The notes under the pieces: generated by a model
What the model saw: the letters and a program-made list of their open reading frames with translations, nothing else
The model's database searches: none
Told to the model about the DNA's origin: nothing
Shown: positions 1-5,548 of the stretch, piece by piece
How positions within the stretch are numbered: the first letter of the stretch is position 1
Layout: each line of letters begins with the position of its first letter
Made by a program: the position numbers and the translations under genes
Assembly: GCA_004562175.1 (NCBI GenBank)
Contig: SFRS01000130.1
Coordinates: 1 to 5,548 of the forward strand
DNA from: a bacterium
GTDB taxonomy: Bacteria > Bacillota > Negativicutes > Acidaminococcales > Acidaminococcaceae
Length of the DNA: 5,548 nt
Reading direction: 5' to 3'

Positions 1-30
1 CGAGAAAATGCGCATAAGGTAGGGGAGAAT

Positions 31-984
31 ATGAAGCATTTATTTAATTATTGCGCCATTGATTGGTATGAGAACGAGCTGAAGGCTAATGGGCTCGATT
101 TGCATCAAATGGTGCAGGATATGGGCGTGGACGGCATTGAGCAGTTCATCTATTCCTTGGAGCCCGTTTCCAATAAATATAAGGATATCACCGTGGGCGT
201 GCATTTGAATTATTGGCCCTATTGGATGGATTTTTGGCTGAAAAAGGCGAAGCGCTTAAAGCAGCAGTTTCGCAATATTCGCGAGCGCAACAAGTACTTT
301 AAGGATGCCATGAGCTGTGACGAGTGGCTCAGTGTTATTCGCCGTAATATTGGTGCTGCTCTGGCCCAAAGCCCGGAATATTTGGTGTGGCATGTGGCAG
401 AGGCCAATAATGAGGAGGCCTTTACCTATGAGTTTAATTATAGCGACAGGGAAGTGCTGACCGCAGCAGCAGATGTTTTTAATTCTGTGTGCGACGAAAT
501 TCCTGCTCATATCCCTGTTTTGTTTGAGAATTTGTGGTGGCCGGGCTTACGTCTGACCGATGTGCGCAATGTGAAGTATTTCTTCGAGCGCTTGGAACGC
601 AAGAATGTGGGCATTATGCTGGATACGGGCCATTTGATGAACACGAATCTGCGCTTGAAGAATGAGGCTGAGGGTGCGGAGTACGTGTGCAAGGTCTACG
701 AAAAGCTGGGCGAATGCCGCAGTCTGGTGCGTGGCGTGCATCTGAGCTGCTCTCTTTCCGGAGCTTATCAGCGTGGCTTGAGCCATCAGGTGCCGGAAAA
801 GCTGGATATGGAGACCATTTGGAAGCATATCGGCAATATTGACCAGCACAAGCCCTTCCAAACGGAGGCAGCCAAGAAGATTTTGGAGACTATTCAACCG
901 GAGTATGTAACTCACGAGGTGGGCTACGACAGTCTTAAGGATTTGTGTGAGCAGCTGCCCATCCAGCTTAAAGCATGTAAATAA
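31..984 (+). CDS. TIM-barrel sugar-phosphate isomerase/epimerase-like protein (xylose isomerase-like / AP endonuclease 2 fold)
   Basis: This 317-residue protein looks like a metal-dependent TIM-barrel enzyme of the sugar isomerase/epimerase superfamily. Visible candidate metal or active-site positions follow the family order: H58 in GVHLNYW, H121 in VWHVAE, E166 in LFENLWW, D198 and H201 in MLDTGH, H237 in GVHLS, D271/H273 in IDQHKPF, and E296 in THEVGYD. No signal peptide or membrane segment is seen, so it is probably cytoplasmic. The substrate cannot be told. A DNA-repair endonuclease IV role is less likely because the typical endonuclease IV sequence signatures are not evident. The ATG at 31 follows a purine-rich AAGGTAGGGGAG stretch (16-27). 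The frame stays open to the left edge, so an earlier start cannot be excluded. Other frames close at 15-17 (TAA) and 20-22 (TAG), either of which could end an upstream gene. The gene is convergent with the trpS unit and shares its terminator. Fold confident, function not. Confidence 0.8.
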   Translation: MKHLFNYCAIDWYENELKANGLDLHQMVQDMGVDGIEQFIYSLEPVSNKYKDITVGVHLNYWPYWMDFWLKKAKRLKQQFRNIRERNKYFKDAMSCDEWLSVIRRNIGAALAQSPEYLVWHVAEANNEEAFTYEFNYSDREVLTAAADVFNSVCDEIPAHIPVLFENLWWPGLRLTDVRNVKYFFERLERKNVGIMLDTGHLMNTNLRLKNEAEGAEYVCKVYEKLGECRSLVRGVHLSCSLSGAYQRGLSHQVPEKLDMETIWKHIGNIDQHKPFQTEAAKKILETIQPEYVTHEVGYDSLKDLCEQLPIQLKACK

Positions 985-994
985 TTTTCAACAT

Positions 995-1034
995 AAAAAA
1001 TTCCCTACTCAAGCGAGTAGGGAATTGCTTTTTT
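995..1034. terminator. Bidirectional intrinsic terminator between convergent genes
   Basis: A perfect 12-bp inverted repeat, AATTCCCTACTC (999-1010) and GAGTAGGGAATT (1015-1026), is separated by the 4-nt loop AAGC. On the plus strand it is followed by GC and then a T-run (1029-1034), 14 nt after the stop of the TIM-barrel gene. On the minus strand the A-run at 995-1000 reads as a T-run, so it also ends the trpS/editing-domain unit, whose last stop codon (1033-1035) overlaps the element. One hairpin therefore plausibly serves both transcripts. Confidence 0.93.
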
Positions 1035-1521
1035 ACAGGGGTAGATAGGTGCTTTTGTGACCCTTGGCTTCTAAAAGGTGGACTAGCTTGTGGCAGTGGA
1101 GCCATACGGTAGCCGTGTTGGAATCCAAATGGGTGGCGATGGTGTTCTCCTTCAGCTCAGCATCAAAAAATGCTTGCACTCTGTGCTCCTTGTCCTGCAA
1201 GAGGCCAAAGGGGGTCACAGCTCCTGGGATGAGCCCTAAAAGCTGCATGAGCTCTTGGCTGCTAGCCATGGTCAGGCGTCTGGAGCCGATTTTGACACGC
1301 AGCTCCTTCAAATCCAGCCTTTTGTCCAAGGGCAGCACCACCAAATAATAGCTTTGGTGCTTATCATCAGTCAAAAGCAAGCTTTTCACCGCTGCCTGCA
1401 CATTGGGCAGCCCCAAGGCTTTGCCTTGGGCTACGGTAAAGATGGGCTCATGCTTGCGCACAATATAGTTGATATGATGCTCCTCCAACAGCTGGAGAAT
1501 GGCTTGCTCTGAAAGTGCCAT
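1033..1521 (-). CDS. YbaK/ProX-type aminoacyl-tRNA deacylase (prolyl-tRNA editing domain, ProXp-ala-like)
   Basis: A free-standing 162-residue trans-editing domain of the YbaK/ProX superfamily. Members hydrolyse wrongly charged tRNA; the ProXp-ala branch removes alanine from tRNA-Pro. Family marks visible are the HEPIFTV segment (24-30), the conserved lysine K46 in AAVKSLLL, the VVLPLDKRLDLKEL strand-helix (61-74), the GAVTPFGL loop (100-107) and H131 followed by NTATVWL (135-141). The length fits a complete single domain. The match to ProX/PrdX-like proteins looks better than to Cys-tRNA-Pro YbaK, but exact specificity is inferred. The gene begins 5 nt after the trpS stop and has no good Shine-Dalgarno of its own, which suggests translational coupling to trpS. 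It has no separate promoter that I can see. If the trpS frameshift upstream is real, ribosomes would stop early within trpS and coupling could be weakened. Confidence 0.88.
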   Translation of the reverse strand: MALSEQAILQLLEEHHINYIVRKHEPIFTVAQGKALGLPNVQAAVKSLLLTDDKHQSYYLVVLPLDKRLDLKELRVKIGSRRLTMASSQELMQLLGLIPGAVTPFGLLQDKEHRVQAFFDAELKENTIATHLDSNTATVWLHCHKLVHLLEAKGHKSTYLPL

Positions 1522-1526
1522 AACGC

Positions 1527-2604
<1,078 letters not shown>

Positions 2605-2622
2605 TCAATAGTCTATTTTAAT

Positions 2623-2651
2623 ATTATACCTTTTAACGCCGACTTTGTAAA
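2623..2651 (-). promoter_or_regulatory. Sigma-A-type promoter of trpS
   Basis: Read on the minus strand, -35 TTTACA (2646-2651) and a perfect -10 TATAAT (2623-2628) are separated by exactly 17 bp. A start near 2616 would give a leader of about 50 nt ahead of the trpS ATG. That is too short for a T-box, and no T-box sequence (GGTGG-ACCGCG type) is seen, so the unit looks constitutive rather than tRNA-regulated. Confidence 0.85.
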
Positions 2652-2716
2652 CGTTAAAAAGTAAGTCTTAGGTTTTCTTGCTCATGATGAGAAAGAATAG
2701 GGCGGCTTTTAGGCAT

Positions 2717-2784
2717 AAAAAATCTCCATTGATGCAAGGCCTGTGGCTTATAACCAAGGCCAGAATCAATGGAGATAATTTTTT
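2717..2784 (-). terminator. Intrinsic terminator of fba (long two-part hairpin)
   Basis: Perfect 12-bp arms ATCTCCATTGAT (2722-2733) and ATCAATGGAGAT (2765-2776) lie 18 nt beyond the fba stop in the direction of transcription. On the minus strand the stem is followed by a T-run (the A-run at 2717-2722). Above the main stem the loop can pair again: GGCCT (2738-2742) with AGGCC (2757-2761), then TGG (2744-2746) with CCA (2754-2756). The plus-strand side also carries a T-run (2779-2784), so the element could stop transcription both ways. No plus-strand gene leads into it. Confidence 0.9.
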
Positions 2785-2801
2785 AGGAAATACTATTCAG
2801 C

Positions 2802-3731
2802 TTACAGTCTGTTGGAGCTGTTGAGCACGTCGCGCATTTTGTGAGCAACCATGTCTTGGATTGCTTGGCGAGCAGGCTTCAGATATTGACGAGGATCGAA
2901 GTCGCCGGGGTTTTCTACGAAGTGCTTGCGGATGGAAGCAGTCATAGCCAAGCGCAGGTCGGTGTCAATATTGATCTTGCAAACGCCAAATTTGCCGGCG
3001 CGCAGCAGCATATCTTCGGGAACGCCTTGAGCGCCGTCTAATTTGCCACCGTATTTGTTGCATTCTTCAACGAAGGCAGGGATAACAGTGGAAGCACCAT
3101 GGAGTACCAGGGGATAGCCGGGGAGCAGGTTGGTGATTTTTTCCAGACGTGCAAAATCCAGCTCCGGTTTACCCTTGAATTTATAAGCGCCATGGCTGGT
3201 GCCGATAGCAATGGCCAAGGAGTCGCAGCCGGTGCGCTCAACGAATTCTACAGCTTGATCCGGGTCGGTATAGGTTGCATCCTTAGCGGCAACCTTCACA
3301 GCGTCTTCCACGCCGGCCAGCTTGCCCAGCTCTGCTTCAACCACAACGCCGCGTTCATGAGCATATTCAACTACACGACGGGTAATTTCAATGTTTTCTT
3401 CGAAAGGATGCTTGCTGCCATCGATCATAACGGAGGTGAAGCCACCATCAACGCAGGCCTTGCAGATTTCAAAATCTTCGCCGTGATCCAGATGCAGGCA
3501 GATGGGCAAACCAGTGTCCTCAACAGCAGCCTCAACCAGCTTCATCAGGTAAATGTGGTTGGCATATTTACGAGCGCCAGCGGAAACCTGCAGAATCAGC
3601 GGAGATTTTTCGGCTTGGGCAGCTGCCACGATACCTTGGATGATTTCCATGTTATTAACGTTGAAGGCACCAACTGCATAGTGGCCTTCATAAGCTTTTT
3701 TGAACATTTCGGTAGAAGTTACTAAAGGCAT
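2802..3731 (-). CDS. fba: Class II (zinc-dependent) fructose-1,6-bisphosphate aldolase
   Basis: Cleaves fructose-1,6-bisphosphate to dihydroxyacetone phosphate and glyceraldehyde-3-phosphate, and runs in reverse for gluconeogenesis, in the cytoplasm. The 309-residue length fits the bacterial FbaA-type class II aldolases. Visible signature residues are the HLDHG motif (80-84, with catalytic-type D82 and zinc-ligand H83), E134 in VVEAELG, the GTSHG loop (177-181, H180), the zinc-ligand histidine H211 in LHGAS, and the phosphate/DHAP-binding NIDTD (254-258). The ATG start is firm: AAGGAGG (3739-3745) sits 7 nt upstream and MPLVTSTEMF is a typical family N-terminus. It has its own promoter and terminator, so it is probably monocistronic. 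No terminator separates it from the pseudouridine synthase upstream, so some read-through is possible. A tagatose- or sulfo-sugar-specific relative is less likely given the overall match. Confidence 0.97.
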   Translation of the reverse strand: MPLVTSTEMFKKAYEGHYAVGAFNVNNMEIIQGIVAAAQAEKSPLILQVSAGARKYANHIYLMKLVEAAVEDTGLPICLHLDHGEDFEICKACVDGGFTSVMIDGSKHPFEENIEITRRVVEYAHERGVVVEAELGKLAGVEDAVKVAAKDATYTDPDQAVEFVERTGCDSLAIAIGTSHGAYKFKGKPELDFARLEKITNLLPGYPLVLHGASTVIPAFVEECNKYGGKLDGAQGVPEDMLLRAGKFGVCKINIDTDLRLAMTASIRKHFVENPGDFDPRQYLKPARQAIQDMVAHKMRDVLNSSNRL

Positions 3732-3750
3732 TAATATTCCTCCTTAATTA

Positions 3751-3766
3751 TCAGCCCACGGGCTGA
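3751..3766. promoter_or_regulatory. GC-rich palindrome in the fba leader (possible operator or 5' hairpin)
   Basis: TCAGCCCACGGGCTGA is a 7-bp inverted repeat around a 2-nt centre, lying in an AT-rich leader between the fba promoter and its ribosome binding site (3739-3745). In RNA it would form a stem of 6 bp with a 4-nt loop. It has no T-run, so it is not an intrinsic terminator for the gene upstream. It could be a repressor site just downstream of the transcription start, or a hairpin stabilising the mRNA 5' end. No regulator can be named. Confidence 0.5.
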
Positions 3767-3788
3767 GTTATCCAATGTCTATACTCTA

Positions 3789-3797
3789 ATTATAGCA
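3789..3797 (-). promoter_or_regulatory. Extended -10 promoter of fba
   Basis: The minus strand reads TGCTATAAT (3797 down to 3789), a perfect -10 hexamer with the TGn extension. The place for a -35 box, 17 bp further up, is poor (TACTAA), as expected for an extended -10 promoter. A start near 3782 gives a leader of about 50 nt that contains the 3751-3766 palindrome and the Shine-Dalgarno. Confidence 0.7.
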
Positions 3798-3811
3798 CAC
3801 TATTTGCTGAT

Positions 3812-4537
3812 TTAGTATAGAATTTTTCGCAAATCCTCTGGCAAAGAGCGGGTAATTTCTAGCTCGTAGTCACCTACGGGATGGCGCAGGGCCAAGCGAT
3901 AGGCATGCAAGGCGTGGCGGGCTTGGGGACCAGGTGTGCCGTAAAGATTGTCATTCACCAAAGGGTGGCCCATATAAGCCATGTGCACGCGAATTTGGTG
4001 GGTGCGGCCGGTGAAAAGACGCAGCTTGAGCAGGGTGTTAGCACCATAATAGCCCAGCACTGTGTAGGCAGTTTTGGCCTCCTTGCCCCGCGTAAAATCC
4101 ACGCAGCGCTCGATGATGCTGCCCTCCTTGCGGGCAATGGGAGCGTCAATGAGCCCTTGTGGCTCCGCAACATGACCTTGGGCAATGGCCAAATATTCCT
4201 TGATGACCTCCTGCTGGCTCAGCCAAAATTGGATGATGGGCTCCTTGGCGAAAATTACGAGGCCGGATGTGTTGCGGTCCAGCCTAGAAACAGGATGAAT
4301 GTCTGCGGTGATGCCGCGCTCGACGTAGTAGGCCTTCACTAAATCATACAGTGTGCCCTCCCACTGGCTGACAGTGGGGTGCACCAGCATGCCTGCGGGC
4401 TTGTCCATGATGAGCATGTAATCATCCTCATAGGCGATCATGGCGGGGGTGAGGGCCGTGGGGAGCTGGGGCTGCCAGGGCTCCCTAATGCTTGTAGTGA
4501 TGCTTGCAGCCTTTGCTTCAGTTGCTGTCGTTGCCAT
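3812..4537 (-). CDS. RluA-family RNA pseudouridine synthase lacking an S4 domain
   Basis: Converts uridine to pseudouridine in rRNA or tRNA. The catalytic aspartate is D87 in HPVSRLDRNTSG (81-92). Other family segments are YEDDYMLIMDKPAG (36-49), KEYLAI (113-118), AKTAY (154-158) and the C-terminal TGRTHQIRVHM (176-186). At 241 residues it is shorter than RluD-type proteins of about 300. The usual N-terminal S4 RNA-binding domain is replaced by about 30 Ala/Thr-rich residues, as in S4-less members such as RluA or TruC. The target base is not predictable. The ATG lies 4 nt after the DUF896 stop with only a close, weak TAAGG ahead, suggesting coupled translation from that gene. No clear terminator follows; the next element is the fba promoter. 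An in-frame Met33 start would drop the odd leader and still keep the catalytic domain. Confidence 0.93.
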   Translation of the reverse strand: MATTATEAKAASITTSIREPWQPQLPTALTPAMIAYEDDYMLIMDKPAGMLVHPTVSQWEGTLYDLVKAYYVERGITADIHPVSRLDRNTSGLVIFAKEPIIQFWLSQQEVIKEYLAIAQGHVAEPQGLIDAPIARKEGSIIERCVDFTRGKEAKTAYTVLGYYGANTLLKLRLFTGRTHQIRVHMAYMGHPLVNDNLYGTPGPQARHALHAYRLALRHPVGDYELEITRSLPEDLRKILY

Positions 4538-4541
4538 AACC

Positions 4542-4733
4542 TTAGTGGAGCTGGATGGGTGCCTTGTCCACCACCTCGATATTATCCAGCTGGGCCTTGA
4601 GCTGGCCGCGAATATTTGCTAAATAAAGCTTGTAGAGCTCCTTTTGCTCAGCCAATTCCTCAGCGGTGAGGCCTTCTTTTTTCTTTTTGTGAGCTAGTTC
4701 ATTGATGCGCTCAATCATATCCTTCATTTCCAT
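4542..4733 (-). CDS. DUF896 family protein (YnzC-like)
   Basis: A 63-residue, highly charged, mostly helical protein of the DUF896 family, found mainly in Bacillota; B. subtilis YnzC is a relative. Its molecular role is not established. Family marks are an N-terminal RINELA helix (9-14), a lysine-rich turn (16-19), LTAEE-x-AEQ (22-30), and the second helix YLANIRGQLKAQL (37-49) followed by a short tail. The family's usual two-helix hairpin is predicted, with no signal peptide or membrane segment. The start is supported by AAAAGGAGTG (4743-4750) with 9 nt between GGAG and the ATG; the in-frame Met3 and Met6 are less well placed. It is the first gene of a two-gene unit with the pseudouridine synthase and has a convincing promoter 70-100 bp upstream. 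Confidence 0.9.
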   Translation of the reverse strand: MEMKDMIERINELAHKKKKEGLTAEELAEQKELYKLYLANIRGQLKAQLDNIEVVDKAPIQLH

Positions 4734-4762
4734 GTGAAATCACTCCTTTTGTATAGGTAGAT

Positions 4763-4776
4763 GGGAGCAAGCCCCC
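4763..4776 (-). other. Short GC hairpin in the DUF896 leader
   Basis: On the minus strand GGGGGCTTGCTCCC can form a 5-bp stem (one G-U pair) with a CTTG loop. It lies between the predicted transcription start (about 4798) and the Shine-Dalgarno. An alternative CAAG/CTTG pairing overlaps it. There is no T-run. It may only stabilise the 5' end of the transcript. Confidence 0.3.
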
Positions 4777-4804
4777 TTGTTCATAAGACTGGATTATGCT
4801 TCTT

Positions 4805-4833
4805 ATTATAGCAAAGCAGGGGAAAAGGGGCAA
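4805..4833 (-). promoter_or_regulatory. Promoter of the DUF896-pseudouridine synthase unit
   Basis: The minus strand shows -10 TATAAT (4805-4810) with the TGC extension (4811-4813), and a 4/6-match -35 TTGCCC (4828-4833) at a 17-bp spacing. The predicted start near 4798 gives a leader of about 65 nt. It stands back to back with the plus-strand promoter at 4850-4878, the two -35 boxes being 16 bp apart. Confidence 0.75.
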
Positions 4834-4849
4834 GAAGGAGCTGGTTTTA

Positions 4850-4878
4850 TTGACTGGTATAAGTAATTGTGCTATTAT
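4850..4878 (+). promoter_or_regulatory. Promoter of the substrate-binding lipoprotein gene
   Basis: -35 TTGACT (4850-4855) and -10 TATTAT (4873-4878) are spaced by 17 bp, with a TGC extension directly before the -10 (4870-4872). The start is predicted near 4885, leaving an unusually long leader of about 110 nt before the ATG at 4995. No clear Fur-box-like inverted repeat was recognised over it. Confidence 0.75.
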
Positions 4879-4884
4879 GATATG

Positions 4885-4994
4885 AGTGTTAATAAGAATA
4901 GGTTCTGGACTCTTGTGCGTGGACCGGAGCCCCATGGGAGGCAGCGCCTAAAGCTGTACTCCAAGAGAAGATTATAATTTTGAGGTGATGATAG
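4885..4994 (+). promoter_or_regulatory. Structured 5' leader of the lipoprotein gene, candidate cis-regulatory RNA
   Basis: The leader has a GC-rich core inside AT-rich flanks. By hand it folds into a compact three-way junction. P1 is CTCTT (4910-4914) with AAGAG (4963-4967). P2 is CGTGG (4918-4922) with CCATG (4932-4936), with one G-U pair. P3 is GGAG-GCAGC (4937-4945) with GCTGT-A-CTCC (4953-4962), nine pairs with a bulged A and a GCCTAAA loop. P2 abuts P3 and P3 abuts P1 with no unpaired bases; only GTG (4915-4917) joins P1 to P2. An AT-rich linker and the Shine-Dalgarno GAGGTGAT (4982-4989) follow, so control of translation is imaginable. I see no cobalamin-riboswitch core and match no other class I know. 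There is no terminator T-run. The fold has not been computed. Confidence 0.4.
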
Positions 4995-5548
4995 ATGCAG
5001 TGGAAAAGGATTGCAGGAGCTTGCCTATGTGTGGCTGCGTTAGCTTTGGCTGGCTGCGGCGGCAGCGGTGAAAAGCTTGCGGTGGATGCCGGCAAGGCCT
5101 ATTTGTCCTTAAAGGATGCAGCAGGACGTCAGGTAGTTTTGGCGCAAAAGCCGGAACGAATAGTGAGCCTGAGTCCCTCATATTTGGGTATGATTGAAGC
5201 CGTGGGCGGAAAAATCGTGGGCCGTGCCTCCTCCAAGGTGGGCACCATTCCTGAGTCCATGAAGAATGTGCCGGAAATTGGCTTTGTTTTCAACATCAAT
5301 ATGGAAAGCTTGGTGGCTTTGCGCCCGGATTTGGTGCTTGCAGGACGCAATCAACACGAAAAGTTTGTGCCCCTTTTGGAGTCCAACAAGATTAAGGTTA
5401 TCGAATTTGATGCCAAAACCTATGACGAGGTGAAGCAGACTGTCAAGGTTTTGGGGGATGTTTATGGCAATCCTGACAAGGCCAAGGCGGAAAACGAGCT
5501 GTTGGATAAGCAAATTAACGAGATTAAGGCCAAGCTGCCCAAGGAGAA
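4995..5548 (+). CDS. Iron- or cobalamin-complex ABC transporter substrate-binding lipoprotein (BtuF/FhuD type), truncated by window end
   Basis: The extracytoplasmic binding component of an ABC importer for a siderophore, heme or cobalamin. The first 184 codons are visible and the frame is open at the right edge. A lipoprotein signal is clear: positive n-region (K4, R5), hydrophobic stretch 6-19 and lipobox LAGC with C21 as the lipidated residue. A short linker follows, then the fold's opening strand DAAGRQVVL (41-49), the family signature PERIVSLSPS (53-62), GGKIVGRAS (71-79), and MESLVALRPDLVLAG (103-117), the usual ligand-cleft segment. A long charged helix starts the inter-lobe connector near the edge. 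The ATG at 4995 has a near-perfect Shine-Dalgarno GAGGTGAT (4982-4989). An earlier ATG at 4988 is out of frame. The ligand cannot be assigned; permease and ATPase genes would be expected to the right. It is transcribed divergently from the DUF896 gene. Confidence 0.93.
   Translation, partial: MQWKRIAGACLCVAALALAGCGGSGEKLAVDAGKAYLSLKDAAGRQVVLAQKPERIVSLSPSYLGMIEAVGGKIVGRASSKVGTIPESMKNVPEIGFVFNINMESLVALRPDLVLAGRNQHEKFVPLLESNKIKVIEFDAKTYDEVKQTVKVLGDVYGNPDKAKAENELLDKQINEIKAKLPKE

Noticed and set aside
3099..3725. 208-codon open frame on the plus strand opposite fba
   Set aside because: Antisense shadow of a strongly conserved aldolase gene; no ribosome site or family resemblance.
4882..4977. A 31-codon ATG frame (MSVNKNRFW... 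ending KRRL) running through the lipoprotein leader, possible leader peptide
   Set aside because: The ATG has no Shine-Dalgarno and lies just 3 nt past the -10 box, at or before the predicted transcription start, so it would be leaderless or untranscribed. The RNA fold explains the GC-rich core better. The frame could be chance.
4885..4994. Cobalamin riboswitch upstream of the BtuF-like gene
   Set aside because: The expected conserved core (GGTGAAAATCC-type and GCCACTG-type blocks) is not present.
5178..5513. 111-codon minus-strand frame opposite the lipoprotein gene
   Set aside because: The plus strand encodes a clear signal peptide, lipobox and binding-protein motifs over the same bases; the minus frame is a shadow.

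Overview
The window looks like chromosomal DNA of a low-to-moderate GC Bacillota (Firmicutes) bacterium. The pointers are a DUF896 (YnzC-type) gene, a family largely confined to that phylum, strong AGGAGG-type ribosome binding sites, a class II fructose-bisphosphate aldolase of the bacterial FbaA type, and a substrate-binding lipoprotein with a Gram-positive-style lipobox. A Negativicutes origin (for example Acidaminococcaceae) is a guess from general sequence style. It is not shown by any marker here.

Layout from left to right: (1) 31-984, plus strand, a TIM-barrel sugar-phosphate isomerase/epimerase-like protein. (2) 999-1026, a perfect 12-bp hairpin with T-runs on both sides that ends this gene and the convergent operon facing it. 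(3) 1033-2565, minus strand, a two-gene unit: trpS (tryptophanyl-tRNA synthetase) followed 5 nt later by a YbaK/ProX-type aminoacyl-tRNA editing domain. Both concern tRNA charging and its fidelity. It starts from a near-consensus promoter at 2623-2651. (4) 2717-2784, a long terminator hairpin. (5) 2802-3731, minus strand, fba, with its own extended -10 promoter and a GC-rich palindrome in its leader. (6) 3812-4733, minus strand, a DUF896 gene followed 4 nt later by an RluA-family pseudouridine synthase without an S4 domain. (7) 4734-4994, a divergent control region with back-to-back promoters. (8) 4995 to the right edge, plus strand, a BtuF/FhuD-type iron- or cobalamin-complex binding lipoprotein cut off by the window end.

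Most of the window is ordinary housekeeping. Two points stand out. First, trpS is broken: the reading frame changes at about 2121-2130, and family comparison says about 47 nt are missing there, including the conserved VPVGEDQ-type ATP/Trp-binding segment. This is either a real inactivating deletion, implying a second TrpRS gene, or a sequence/assembly error. Second, the binding-lipoprotein gene has an approximately 110-nt 5' leader. Its GC-rich core can fold by eye into a compact three-way junction (4910-4967), and I could not match it to a riboswitch class I know. It is the best candidate for undescribed biology here, but it rests on hand folding only.
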